Shown here: piece by piece, positions 11,187 through 22,340 of the stretch
How the letters are laid out: each line of letters begins with the position of its first letter
Position numbering within the stretch: position 1 is the first letter of the stretch
Source of the DNA: Periplaneta americana
Lineage: Eukaryota; Arthropoda; Insecta; Blattodea; Blattidae
Length of the DNA stretch: 64,000 nucleotides
Assembly: GCF_040183065.1 (NCBI RefSeq)
Contig: NC_091125.1
Location: forward strand, 24,830,312 to 24,894,311
Direction: 5' to 3'
Translations under genes and position numbers: made by a program
Notes under the pieces: generated by a model
Database searches by the model: none
What the model saw: the letters and a program-made list of their open reading frames with translations, nothing else
What the model was told of the DNA's origin: nothing

Positions 11187-11689
11187 TTCAATGGCATTTT
11201 GAAAAGACATAGTTTACACTCTTTTGCCACCAAATATCTTCACAATCATGGCCGTATTGAAATCTATTACCAAGCGTTGAAGACAGAATAACAGCGTTTT
11301 TGGGCATAGAAATTTGCTGTATATCATCTTTAATAACCTTGAAGAAAGGAATCGTTTCATTGCAATAAATCCACTTCATTGGGCCTAACGCATTCCTGAT
11401 TGTTTCTATGTACTAATGAATCACCTTTGACCTGGATTAAACTCACGAAGGAAGAAGCTAGTCCGATAACCGCCACGTTACTAACGATGATATAAAAATT
11501 CTATGCAACCGAAATCCGATCTTTTTGTGAATGGATAGAGTGACTTTTACAACACTCCTCATGAGTTCTGGCAAAATTTATTGCAGGAAGATGTATACAG
11601 AGTAAATGAAAGTCATGAGATATTGCTTATTTTGTAATTTGTATTGAGCTATTCTTATGGTTATAATTTTTACTCATCATTAGACAAGG

Positions 11690-12050
11690 TCCAGTTGGGG
11701 TTTTTCTTTGGGTTTCCCCGTTCCCTCATATTAGGCATCTACATCATTCCGTCAACATTTCTCAATTTCGTCATCGTTCCATAGTATTCTTCGAACGTCT
11801 GCTAGCGACGCCCAGAGGTAGCTGGCCTAGGTACGACAGGTGACTGCCTAGGGACGAGTGGGGTTGCCTGCTCGAAACCTGAATACGCAGCGAACCTTGT
11901 GTAGTCGGTCAGTGAGGGTTTGAGAATGTACCTTGTTTTATGGTTAGCGGAATAAATCTTGGAAGATCGCGGTGCTGAGCCATAGTTCTTCTTCTTCTTC
12001 TTCTTCTTCTTCTTCTTCTTCTTCTTCTTCTTCTTCTTCTTCTTCTTCTA
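11690..12050 (+). mobile_element. SINE-like or LINE-end repeat with (CTT)n tail
   Basis: A GC-richer block (11690-11985) with GTTTTTCTTTGGGTTTCCCC and GCAGCGAACC motifs runs straight into about 20 perfect CTT units (11987-12049). A non-coding body ending in a simple-repeat tail suggests retroposition. The tRNA-like head is not convincing, so the class is uncertain. Confidence 0.45.
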
Positions 12051-12087
12051 TCTTCCATATAGGCTACCATACCTGTTATTCAGAGAC

Positions 12088-12345
12088 GTCCACATCTGTG
12101 GAGTAACGGTTATCACGTCTGACCGCGAAACCAAGGTGGTCCGGGTTCGATTCCCGGGCGGAGCGAGTTATCTGGTTGAGATTTTTTCCGGGGTTTTTCC
12201 TCAACCCAATATGAGCAAATGCTGGGTAACTTTCGGTGCTGGACCCCGGACTCATTTCACCGGCATTATCACCGTCATCTCATTCAGACGCTAAATAACC
12301 TAAGATGTTGATAAAACGTCGTAAAATAACCTACTAAAATAAAAA
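12088..12345 (+). mobile_element. tRNA-derived SINE, family A, with target duplication
   Basis: It shows the head GTCCACATCTGTGGAGTAAC, B-box GGGTTCGATTCCC, body with GGACCCCGGACTCATTTCAC, and 3' end GTTGATAAAACGTCGTAAAA. A perfect 11-bp duplication TATTCAGAGAC (12077-12087 and 12346-12356) flanks it. Same family as 8983 and 37238. Confidence 0.93.
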
Positions 12346-12356
12346 TATTCAGAGAC

Positions 12357-13150
12357 AAGAACTTAGCCATCTCTTATGGAGTCTTCCTGGGCTCCTCTTC
12401 CCTTACGGAGAGTTGTCCCTTACAGTCTTCACTATCCTATCTTCTAGTATTCTATCAACACTAGTGGCTTGTGCAGCAAATGCTGCAAACTATGTTCATT
12501 AGACGTTCAAATAAACATTTTTCAGATTTATTTTCAATGAAGAATACCAGATATTCTGAAAGTTATTTGCTTTCATAACAATGAAAGATACTCTCTCTCG
12601 ACTAATACTGAAGAGAACCACGCATATAAATATCTACATCACACCGCCATTAAATATATGAAAAAGACCGAACCCCACTTGATTAATAACTATAAAAATA
12701 TTTGATTTTTAATAATGTTATTATCTTACGTAAGTTTTATAGCTTTCAGTAACATATACTATTAGCCGCCACTCAGTAAAATATAGAAATCAAAATCTAA
12801 TTTAAATTGTTCTCTACATCTACTTACATAACCCCAAAACGTTTCACTTTCATATCATCAATATGTATAATTAATTAAAAATAGTCACATCATGGCATTA
12901 ACTACAATAATATTTCATTTCTAATGGTAATAATGTCATCAAACCACCTCAAGTTTTGTAGTTTTTAATATCCAATACACAGCTGTACCCAGAAAATTAC
13001 AAACCACAGAATCGAACCTGTAAATTATTTTTAGTAAGTTATGTTTTTAATAACCAATTTAATTTGAGCTCTAAATATGTCAGCATTCTTGCAGATTATG
13101 GCCTTCGTGTAATATTGTTTACTGTAGTATATGTTTTGTTTTATATTGAA
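12357..13150. other. No recognisable feature
   Basis: The segment 12360-12490 is pyrimidine-rich and may be a decayed retroelement piece. The rest is AT-rich and unassigned. Confidence 0.35.
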
Positions 13151-13156
13151 ATGCAA

Positions 13157-13225
13157 CACGGCCGACTTGATGCTCGATTCGCTTCTCCTTTACAAAAAAG
13201 CGAAGGTTATATCAAGTCGGCCGTG
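13157..13225. repeat. Perfect 15-bp-arm hairpin
   Basis: CACGGCCGACTTGAT (13157-13171) is mirrored exactly at 13211-13225. An inner pair TTCGCTT/AAGCGAA extends the stem. It is a GC-rich hairpin in AT-rich surroundings. Confidence 0.75.
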
Positions 13226-13454
13226 AATGCTATTAGCTAGTTCTCAAAACTGACGACAGATAGATTTTGGAAAATAGGAAAATTATGTTTAAAAATTGAC
13301 ATTTCACTGAAAACTGCTTTTTTTTTTTCAGAAAAACATTGAGTTCCAAGCTTCAAAATGAGGGGTCATTTATTAAAATCCGTCCAGTCGTTTTCTCGTA
13401 ATTTTCATTACCAGTTCAAATGATATATATATAGATGTTCCTTCCATTCTGTTC

Positions 13455-13457
<3 letters not shown>

Positions 13458-13487
<30 letters not shown>

Positions 13488-13797
13488 TATAATAATAATA
13501 ATAATTTATTTATTCTGGTGGCGACGTTAAGATCATCAGGCTTTCTCTTCCACTTAGCCAGAAACAAAAGAAGCTGATACAATTTTACTAATATTTAAAG
13601 AACACTAATAAAAATTTATATAGTCAGACAAGCACAAGTTGAGTAAATTAATGCAAATATACTAAATAATAATTACAAAATAATATAAGGCCATAATTTA
13701 CATTCAATGAATATGCAAGCGGTAAGTGAACCAATATTACAAATTACAAGAATAACAAATTCAAATAAATTATCATTATACAACACTGAGAAAAATT
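13458..13797 (-). mobile_element. LINE 3' end, minus strand, with (TAA)n at its end
   Basis: The segment just right of the (TAA)n tract (13458-13503) reads TTTATTTATTCTGGTGGCG then AAGATCATCAGGCTTTC on the plus strand, a pattern I associate with arthropod LINE 3' ends. The upstream part is an AT-rich, non-coding 3' UTR. Assignment rests on resemblance only. Confidence 0.4.
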
Positions 13798-14868
13798 ACA
13801 TATACATGTTACAAACAGAACACGAAATCCGTCAAAACCCGAAGTTTCTAGGATTTTCTAGTTTGACAGAGCTCTTTAGGAAATTCTAGTTTTCACTTAC
13901 ATAATTCAGTTACATCTAGAATATCTGTGCCTCTTTAGGAAATTCTAGTTTTCACTTATATAATTAAGTTACATCTAAAAATAACTGATTGTTATTAGTA
14001 AAAACCCGTTGTAACGATTTCAGAAAGTGAAATCCGTCAAAACCCGAGGATATTGCAGATAGGTTCACTGAACTTTAAAAACTGATATTGTAGTTAATTT
14101 CATCAACACCCGGTACATAAGACTTCCTTTCATTCAGATCCGAATTTGATATATGTCCTCAAATTTTCTTGACACGAGAGCAGATGCCAGATGCAGAAAT
14201 TTCGCTGAGGACTGCAGCAAAGAAAGAAGCCATCGGAAGCGGACAAGGGTTCGTCCGTTGTGCTTGCAAAAAAATTGTGTTTCAGACTGGTGCTTGTGTG
14301 TAATAAAGAACATTCTCTGCTACTCTAAACGTCACAATAGCAAGGCTTGTAGCAAAAAGTGACTTGTGAGACAAAAAAAAATTAATATTGAGTTTTGTAA
14401 CATAATTATTCGTAATTCAACAACAAAAATAGTAATGTTTAACCATCCCATAACATAATTATTTGTGTAATAAAAGTATTTTGTCTTTCAACAACAACAA
14501 CGACGACGACAATAGTAATAATGATGTTCATGTGCAAGTACTAATTTCCTAAAATCGTTCTAATAAATTAAATTTTTTTAGATGTAACTGCAATACGTAA
14601 GTGGAGACTAGAATTTCCTCGGGTTTTGACGGATTTCGCGTTCAGAAATCGTTAAAATGGGTTTATACTAATAACGATCAGTTATTTATAGATATAACTT
14701 AATTATATTAGTCAAAACTGGAATTTCCTAAAGAGCTACAGTTATTTCTAGATATAACTGAATTACGTAAGTGAAAACTAGAATTTCCTAAAGAGTTTTC
14801 GCACAACTAGAATTTCCTAGAAAATTCGGGTTTTGACGGATTTCGAGTTCTCACTGTAACATATATAC
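13798..14868. mobile_element. Foldback element with repeated inverted arms
   Basis: Left arm about 13798-14060 and right arm about 14570-14868 are inverted copies. Mirrored blocks are CGAAATCCGTCAAAACCCGA (13823) and TCGGGTTTTGACGGATTTCG (14825), each present again further in (14029; 14619). Within each arm a block of about 60 bp containing CTCTTTAGGAAATTCTAG is tandemly repeated. The roughly 500-bp centre has no recognised gene. Long, internally repeated inverted arms match the architecture of foldback (FB-type) transposons. No transposase is present. Confidence 0.8.
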
Positions 14869-14871
14869 ACA

Positions 14872-14874
<3 letters not shown>

Positions 14875-14902
<28 letters not shown>
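14875..14902. repeat. (TTA)n then poly-T
   Basis: About nine TTA units followed by a 16-T run, directly right of the foldback element. Confidence 0.85.
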
Positions 14903-14919
14903 TTTTTTTTTTTTTTTCT

Positions 14920-15200
14920 ATATTTCTCTTATATTAATATTGTATCATATAATTTTTGTAACTGTTAATTTTAATTCTATTTCCTATTTTATTTTATTTT
15001 ATATTCTCTTATAGGCTTATTAATATTATATCTGAACTGCGACCGAACACGAGCGCTGCTCATTCGGTCTCAGATTTTGTTAATACTACTGTATCTCCTG
15101 TTTCATATTGTTTGTATTATTTTATTTCTATTTCTCTTGTTTGTTTGTAATTATATTCTTTATTCTGTATATTTAAATTTAAATAAATAAAATAAAAATT
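14920..15200 (+). mobile_element. LINE-like 3' UTR with hairpin and (AAATA)-type tail
   Basis: An AT-rich non-coding stretch ends in TTTAAATTTAAATAAATAAA (about 15173-15192). It contains a hairpin at 15041-15069 (GACCGAA...TTCGGTC, inner GAGC/GCTC). Comparable hairpins occur at 33922 and 40862 upstream of similar A-rich ends. I infer a 5'-truncated LINE copy. No ORF2 sequence is retained. Confidence 0.5.
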
Positions 15201-15229
15201 ACATACACACAAAGGAGAATTAAACATGA

Positions 15230-15440
15230 ATATGGTCAAGTGTTTAAACAATTTACTTTTAAATTGCAATATCGTTCGACAGTTCCTGAGGGAGCTGGGT
15301 AGGAAGTTCCAGAAACGAATTGCTGATACTGTGAAAGAGGAAGAATAGTAGCTGTTTTATGGTAAGATATAGATAATAAAGGGTCCTTTTTAGAACGAGT
15401 ACCCAGGCTATGATAAGAGGACAAGAAATTAAAACGCACC
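15230..15440 (-). pseudogene. C-terminal fragment of a LINE ORF2
   Basis: Minus-strand reading gives HSLGTRSKKDPLLSISYHKT, then after a frameshift TVSAIRFWNFLPSSLRNCRT and QFKSKLFKHL. This is the typical C-terminal tail of Jockey/CR1-group LINE ORF2 (VTAIRLWNSLP...FKSKLK pattern). The rest of the ORF is not recognisable upstream. Confidence 0.65.
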
Positions 15441-15759
15441 GAGAGGTAGTTAGGCGAAGACGCCCTGAGTCATAATGAAACTGAATTTCAGTTCACACTA
15501 AAGCCGATGCGAACGGATTATAGTCCTTTCATTATAAAGAGCTTGTTTGTAGATCGTAACTAAGGTGTGTGGAAGAGTAACAATACAGGTTCTGAAGAAT
15601 CCAGAACAGACACATATCAACTAAACCTTGTAGTAGATTTGAATGTGACTGCATTAGGCATTTCTTCAGTACACGAAGGTCCCTTGTTAATACGAATGAG
15701 CGAGCCACCAGGAGGTTCAGGATCGTGCAGAAATAATGAACACCCTCAACTTCCTCGGA

Positions 15760-16900
15760 CAAACAGCGCTCCAGAAGTAGTTACGCGGTTATCACGCGCT
15801 CAAGTGCTCATTTATTATAATGTTCGGGGGCGCACGACACTGGCATTACGTGCGATAGCCGCGACTCGTCTCGTTCCAGCATGTGAGGTGCTCGATACTC
15901 TGGATTTATTTGCTCTCATGTCTCATTCCACACAGTCGTGTGTGAAAAGAGGCATCTCTAAGATTTATTACCTTTCTTTCGCTGTAGCAAACATGCTATA
16001 TAAGCTTCTTTTGTAACGCTATGTTTTCCTGTTCATAAAACATTTACGTGACAGAGACTTCGACGTCAGTTATCGTCATATGGCAAAAGTTCTGCCCGAA
16101 AGTTTAAGGTATAAATATATAGATCAGATATAGATAATACTTGTAATACAAACGGAAAATGGAATCGGCACAGTTCTGGTCCTTGCTTCTAGAGCCTAAC
16201 GGTCTTACTAATAAAAACTCTATATACAGACGTTTAACTGTCTTATACTTATACAAAGAGTAGCTCGTTTATAAGTCGTGTGTAAATTCCTTACTAATAA
16301 TCACTACATACGTCGTGTATAACAGTTTAACTGTTAACACAGCTACGTCATAATTTCGTCATTACTTCGTTACGAAAGGTATAGGGAAGACCAGGTAACT
16401 TGATACCCTAAGGGTGAAACCTAACCATTTTTCCCCCATTACTACAAATGCTAGTGGATTATGGTGATTTTCTAGTTTGAAGGTTGAATTTTCTTTTGCC
16501 AACTTCGTTTCGAATTTCGATACTGACAAATACTATAAATGGTAGTGATTTTGTAACCGGTATGTTGGCAGCTGAGGCAAATATCGACAATATTTGCCGG
16601 TACTGGAGTTCCATGAAATTAAAATTGTACTAGATTTCTCAGCCGGTTACTGGAAGATAGTGAAATTCGAACTTATTAATAATTAATTAATATTAGTATT
16701 AATATTAATACATAATAGTTATGTTATGTGTTGCGTTGTGGTTATAATTCAAGAATAGTCAGATAAGTACGAATGAATATAATATACTTGGGCGTGATAA
16801 TGCACGTGGGTAATGGATAGAAATATTATTTCAAATTTTAATGAATTTCTTTCGTGTTTAGATTTTTATTACTATGTCAAAAAAATGAAATAGTGTTGCA
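15760..16900. other. No supported gene
   Basis: The open frame at 15567-16016 (149 codons) matches no family I know and overlaps LINE-like sequence. The rest is AT-rich, with a distinctive GGGAAGACCAGGTAACTTG block at 16384 whose partner was not found. Confidence 0.35.
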
Positions 16901-16902
16901 GT

Positions 16903-19420
16903 GACTCCTCCAAGGAAGAAAATGTGTGGCATTCAGAGTACGCTTCAGAAATCTGTAGTTCACGTGTATAATGAGTTGAAGAAAGAAGATAATGAAGAAG
17001 GAATTATGCTAACGGAGACAGCAATTACAACCAGAATAGGACAGTTATTAGGAGTAAGTATTCTTAAGCATACATTTCAAAGTGGTATTCAGTTTTAGGA
17101 GTTTGCACTAATAATTTCATGATTGTGGTCAAACAAAACAAATTTTTAGGTTAGGCCTAATGTTTAATCAAGTCAGTGATTTTCATATTGCTAAACTAAA
17201 TACATTTAAGATACTGTAATACTGCAGTAGGTGATAGCTTAAATACATTTACAAATTAGACGAACAAGTAATCAAACAGCACGAAAGTAAATTTCCAGTT
17301 TTCTCTTTTGGTATTAAATTAACCGTTCAGATCACAATTTACATGCCACATCGGCCGAAGAAAATACAAGTCATATTGTAATTATTAACTTGATATTGCA
17401 GCAAATATTACATGAATGTTGGCCTGTTATGGTGCTTAAAAATAATTCAGTTTTATATAATAACTATATAACATACTCTATAAAGCATAGGAACGTTGAC
17501 TCTGGCTGAATAATTTATTCATGACTGGTCTAAGTAATATTAAATATGGTGTTTCTTCAGAAAAGCTACCCACCCAAAGTACTTGTTAAGATATAACACT
17601 CGAGAGGACGAGGACGCACTACTGGGAAACTAACCATTTCTCTTCGTCCTGGACCTCTCGCATGTTATATTGGTAATTAGTAACAAGTTTGAGGGAGGGA
17701 CTACAACAATGCATTAGAATATACAGGTAAGTGTCAAAGGATTTTTGTGCTGAAAGTATTTGTGGCTGTGCACTAAAACCACGTGTTCATCACTATGTAA
17801 ATATCACAGAAATCAATTAAACAAAATAAAATTATGCCTTCTTTGGTGTAGCTTTTCTGGAGAATTACCTAAATATTAGCCTACTTAAACCTATCGTAGA
17901 CCCAACCTAACATGTTGATCATTTTCTATTCATATAGCTGTAAATGTTGGTATTATGCATGAATTTTATGATATAACAATTTTTAGAAGTATTATGTTAT
18001 TGTTTGTTATTACAGCTTGGCTTAACTACAGCCACGAAAGTGATCAATTCACACAAGGGGACCCCACTCGTGACACCAGGAAAACATAGACTACGTAAAC
18101 ATCCAGTGACTGATGCTGATGATTTTACGAAAGATGCAATTGCGAGATTTATTTATAACAAGTTACATAAAGGTAGGGAAGTTACAGGAATTATTGTGTT
18201 GATTTATGCAATGTAATTCTGATATTAGTCATAGGCCCATGTATAAAAATATGGCATAATTTTCATTTACTGTTACAGGGGAAGTACTAACAGCAGCAAA
18301 AGTTCTGGAACATATGAATGATGATTATGAAACATATTTATTTAGAGTATCCTTATCATCGGTGAAAAAAATTTTGAAAGAGATGAAATTTCTATGGAGC
18401 AAAGGGGATCCTTATACACATGTATGAGAAAGTGATGTTATTCGTTTTTAAGAGAATATATAAGAAATGTGGAGCGTGAGAACCCTAAACCCGTAGTATT
18501 CTTGGATGAGACTTGGATTTTTATGAATGGTAAATTTCAATGTATTGTGAGACATTGAGTGATTGAATTTTTTACTAACAAATAGATTAACACTTATGTG
18601 GAATATGAAATTGCAATTAATATAGGCTACTAGTAATGAATTCAGGTGGGAACAACATGTTTTGCAATTAATAGTTTCATATTATAACTAGAGGTTAGTT
18701 ATAAAATTCTTGAACGGTTTTCCTGTCTTTAAAATTTTTGTGTCTCTTAGAGTGTCAATGTGAATTGCTTTTCTCTCTCTGTTTTTTTAAGTATGATCAC
18801 CCACTTATTCATGAAATAAACCAGGTGAAGTTTCCAGTGACATGAATGGTGTTATTCATAGACCAACAAATGAGGGTGGAAGATTAGATGCCGGAACGAA
18901 AGGTGGATTTATACTCGGTAAGTTATATTGATTTATATTTTACATAAATTTGGCAAGAGTAATTTTTTAAATCAGGGTACAAAAATATAAAAATTGGTGA
19001 CTAAATAAAAACGTGGGAAAGGCTTTCACCAAAGAGGATCTCATGTCATGTCATGTTATGTTATGTTATGTTTTATTTTCTTTATTTAAATGCTGTGAAT
19101 TCATGTGACGTAATTATATGCCCAGGTATAATTTTTATTGCAGGTGCTGATTTAATTATTTCATGCAATTGAAAGAAAAGTCAGGACTACCATAGTGCTA
19201 TGAATAGCCCTGTAGTTGAGAAGTGGGTGCAAACACAGTTGTTGACCTGAGAACATTAGGGCAATGCGTTATTGTCATGGATAGTGCTGCATATCATAGC
19301 AGACTTGTGAAAAATCAGCCAACAACAAAATGGAGGAAAGAACAGCTACTGGTGATTGCAACTGAATATAATAGATTTGTTGTACTAAATGATAAGAGTT
19401 GTACTAAATGATAAGAGTTG
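16903..19420 (+). pseudogene. Spliced Tc1-like DDE transposase gene, decayed
   Basis: Five exon-like blocks are separated by sequence with GT...AG ends: about 16903-17053, 18016-18172, 18269-18529, about 18824-18917 and 19144-19420. Joints 2/3 and 4/5 keep frame in phase 1. Block 1 is N-terminal and helical. Block 3 has the first catalytic Asp motif (VVFLDETWIF). Blocks 4-5 give GGRLDAGTKGGFILG|ADLI, QDYHSAMNSPVVEKW and VIVMDSAAYHS with the second Asp. This order matches the DDE_3/Tc1-IS630 transposase-like proteins common in insects. The third acidic residue was not found. Stops (in block 3 after YTHV, and TAA near 18450) and a frameshift near 19220 show it is dead. Intron presence suggests long residence or domestication before decay. 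Confidence 0.7.
17555..17868. mobile_element. Hairpin MITE inside the first transposase intron
   Basis: Outer arms TTCAGAAAAGCTAC (17557) and GTAGCTTTTCTGGA (17849) are inverted. An inner pair TATAACACTCGAGAGG / CCTCTCGCATGTTATA mirrors around 17620. The element lies wholly between two exon blocks, so it would be spliced out. Confidence 0.55.
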
Positions 19421-19477
19421 ATGGTGTGAAATCACCTTTTGATATTACATTGCAATATTAATTTCCATACTTTACAG

Positions 19478-19538
<61 letters not shown>

Positions 19539-19565
19539 CTTTACTACTACTACTACTACTACTTA
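19478..19565. repeat. (TTA)n followed by (CTA)n microsatellite
   Basis: About 20 TTA units then seven CTA units. The leucine-rich frame across them is an artefact. Confidence 0.95.
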
Positions 19566-19659
19566 TAGATGCTACTTTTTTCTTTCAGGTGAAATTGAAT
19601 CTACATAAGAATCCTAAAACAACAGAGCCTTGCCAATTACTGTTCTGAAGCTGCCTTGT

Positions 19660-20330
19660 CTTATGTGTTGTGTCTATATACAATTAATTCTTTCAGTTTT
19701 TTTTCCCCTTTAATGTAATGAAGTTGTTGGTTGATTGATACCAAGTGTTCAGCAGTTGATGTCATTTGTTATCTTGCACTACAATATTTAACCAGATGAT
19801 TGGAAGCTGTGTAAAGTTAAACAGTCAAGACAATGATCCATATCTTCATTGAGATTTCAGAAATGGCATGGGGAGATTCTGAAATATCAGTTCTTTGTAA
19901 ATATTTGAGACAATCATGGTCTGTGATAATATGAGTACTGCCACTGTAGATTTTCATAGAAGTTCAGTTATTAAATTAGGTGTATTATTTTTACTATGTA
20001 TTGTACTATATTTTTGTTTCGCTTAATTGATGAATTATATATGCTGTAAATTGAATAGTAGACTGTAGGTCTATAGCTTAACTGATGAATTGTATGTGCT
20101 GTAAATTAAATAGTAGGCTGTATACCACAAGTGATGAATTGTTTATGCTTGTAATGTGAAGTAATTTGCATGATATTTATTATCAGTTTCTGTATATTTC
20201 AACTGATTGAATTGTTTATACTTTTAAATTGAATTAACTTGCTTGCTATGTATTATATTTTATAGCTTAACTGATGAATAATTGTTTAGGTTTGTCAATT
20301 TAATAATCTGAGTGCCATGTACTTCATATT
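19660..20330. other. AT-rich, with a diverged short tandem motif
   Basis: The phrase TGATGAATTGT...TGCTGTAAATT recurs about every 60 bp between 20030 and 20300 in diverged form, suggesting an old minisatellite. No gene is seen. Confidence 0.4.
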
Positions 20331-20335
20331 TTTAG

Positions 20336-20690
20336 TGGAGCCACCAATGTAGCTTAGTCGGTAGACTCGTTGGCCTGCAAATTCAGAGCTGCACTCGAGG
20401 GTAGTTTGGATCCCCCATTTGGTCTGATTAGTTGGTTTCTTCTGAGGATTTTCCTCCATCGTGGAGCAGACGCCGGATGGCCTATTGCAATTTTTTCATT
20501 TGCTTTAGAATCATTCCGATTTTGTTACCACATTGTCATGTTCTGATCTTGTTATTCTTTTAACAGTGTGGTAAGATGCAGGTATAGATAACCTTACAGT
20601 AATTTTGCTACCTTTCAGCTACCTCATTACCTCCCACTCCATAAAGTTCATGGATCCACGGAAGTACCAGTCGTCGATGTAATTCGACCA
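20336..20690 (+). mobile_element. tRNA-derived SINE, family B
   Basis: The head has A-box ATGTAGCTTAGTCGGTAGAC and a degenerate B-box (GTTTGGATCCCC). A long unrelated body with GGATTTTCCTCC follows. No duplication was identified at the ends. Confidence 0.65.
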
Positions 20691-20881
20691 TTTTGCTTAA
20701 AATATTAAAACACTGTAAAATATTGAGATTTCATGCTGTTACGTCCATTACTGCAGCAAGAACATCTGATTTTGAATCTGATAGTATGACAGCCTTCTCA
20801 GATTTATGAAGTCGATACTGGAGATTTTGTAAGCTTAAAAGTGTATCTAAATTTTCACTATCAAAATTAGTCAGTGTTTGA

Positions 20882-20916
<35 letters not shown>

Positions 20917-22340
20917 GGCGTTTAAAAAGGGCGCGTCAGCTACTATGGCTATTTGCGCCCTTATCTAAAATCTTTCACTAAACACAAACACAATACAATA
21001 ACCAGAATGTTTAAAAAGCTAAAAAGCGTTGTCACGGTTAAAATGGGGCAAACAAGTGTTTGAATATAATTCCCTGTAAAAGGGAATATACTGGTATTGT
21101 ACTACAACACCACTACATCTATGGCTTGGTAAACAGGATCCATCTATAAAAAATACTGTATGTAGTCACTCACTGACCAGATCATTTATCGTTTCTAATG
21201 ATTTTTAAAATGTCTGGAGAAGTATCACATTTCTTAACATCATCTGTTAAAGTTAACTTATATACTATTCATTTTGAAATAACTTGGGATTGTGTTTTAT
21301 TAGTAAAGTTTCCCTTAATTGAGCAAGTTTGAGTTCTCCAAGTAGAGTCAAAAAGTCTGTTGGGATTTTGGCTCAGTTTATTAATATTTGTGGACTGTGA
21401 TTTTTTGTTCTAGACAACCATATTATCTGCAAATGATGAGATTATCATAAGATCTATTTCTTTAGTTAGACCATCGACATTAATATTGGAAAATGTATTC
21501 CTGAAAACAACAATGTGGGAAGCCCAGATGAATCTGTCTCTATTTACATATTTGTGACAATGAATCAAATAATCAAGTCACTGACCCAGTGTAACACTTT
21601 ATCATGGACACCCTAAGTTTGCAATTTCTTAAGTGATTTATATCTACAGAGCCATATGATCCTTGAAAATAAATTAAAATTGTTAAGTTGTTTTGTTTTC
21701 TGTTTAAAATATCTTTAATATCTTGACTAAAATTTAAAATCTGTCCATTTGTTGAATGCAATTCTCTAAAGTCAACCCAATAAAATGAAAGTTAGTTACT
21801 AGATTCCAGGAACCAATTCAATCTATGAAATCATCTCTTCCATAATTTTGGCTATCATACTAGTAAGTGGTATCTGTCGATAACTCGAAAAGATATTAGT
21901 TGAATAATTGCTTTTCAAAATTGATGTTATGATAGATTTTCTCCAGACAGATATTGTATTTTAGATGAGATTACAAGATAAAAGTAGTGAGTTTGCTTGT
22001 TTGCCAACATGTTTAAGAAAATCAGCATGTGTATTGTCTGGACTTGGAGATGTTTTGGGTCTTATGTTATTAAATTAATAGTAATATTCAGTTCTTGATT
22101 AAATATTGTTATATAAAGTAGATAGTAGATTTAATATTTCTTTCAGTTTTTCCTTAATAGTCTGACGTACACAGATAAAACTAACAACCACACCACCAAC
22201 TAATCTAATAGAAATTAAAATATAATTAAATGTAGTAAAAGTAATTAAAATTATAAATACACGTAATAAACCATAACCCCCTAATTTCAACAATATACTA
22301 TTTTATTCCCTTTTACAGCTTGTAGATAATTATTAATTAT
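20882..22340 (-). mobile_element. LINE with RT and RNase-H-like remnants, (ACTA)n tail
   Basis: On the minus strand, sequence around 21760-21600 reads IKDILNRKQNNLTILIYFQG then a SVD motif (RT palm). About 21450-21410 reads SSFADNMVV, a decayed FADD box. Near 21150-21120, FIDGSCL resembles the first RNase H strand (TDGS). The element ends in GCGCGCCC-type 3' UTR and (AACT)n, the plus-strand AGTT array at 20885-20916. RT plus RNase H suggests the I/R1/LOA group. The reading frame is heavily broken. Confidence 0.6.

Noticed and set aside
15567..16016. 149-codon plus-strand frame
   Set aside because: No recognisable domain, no ATG-specific support and overlap with probable LINE-derived sequence. 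Open by chance is the simpler reading.
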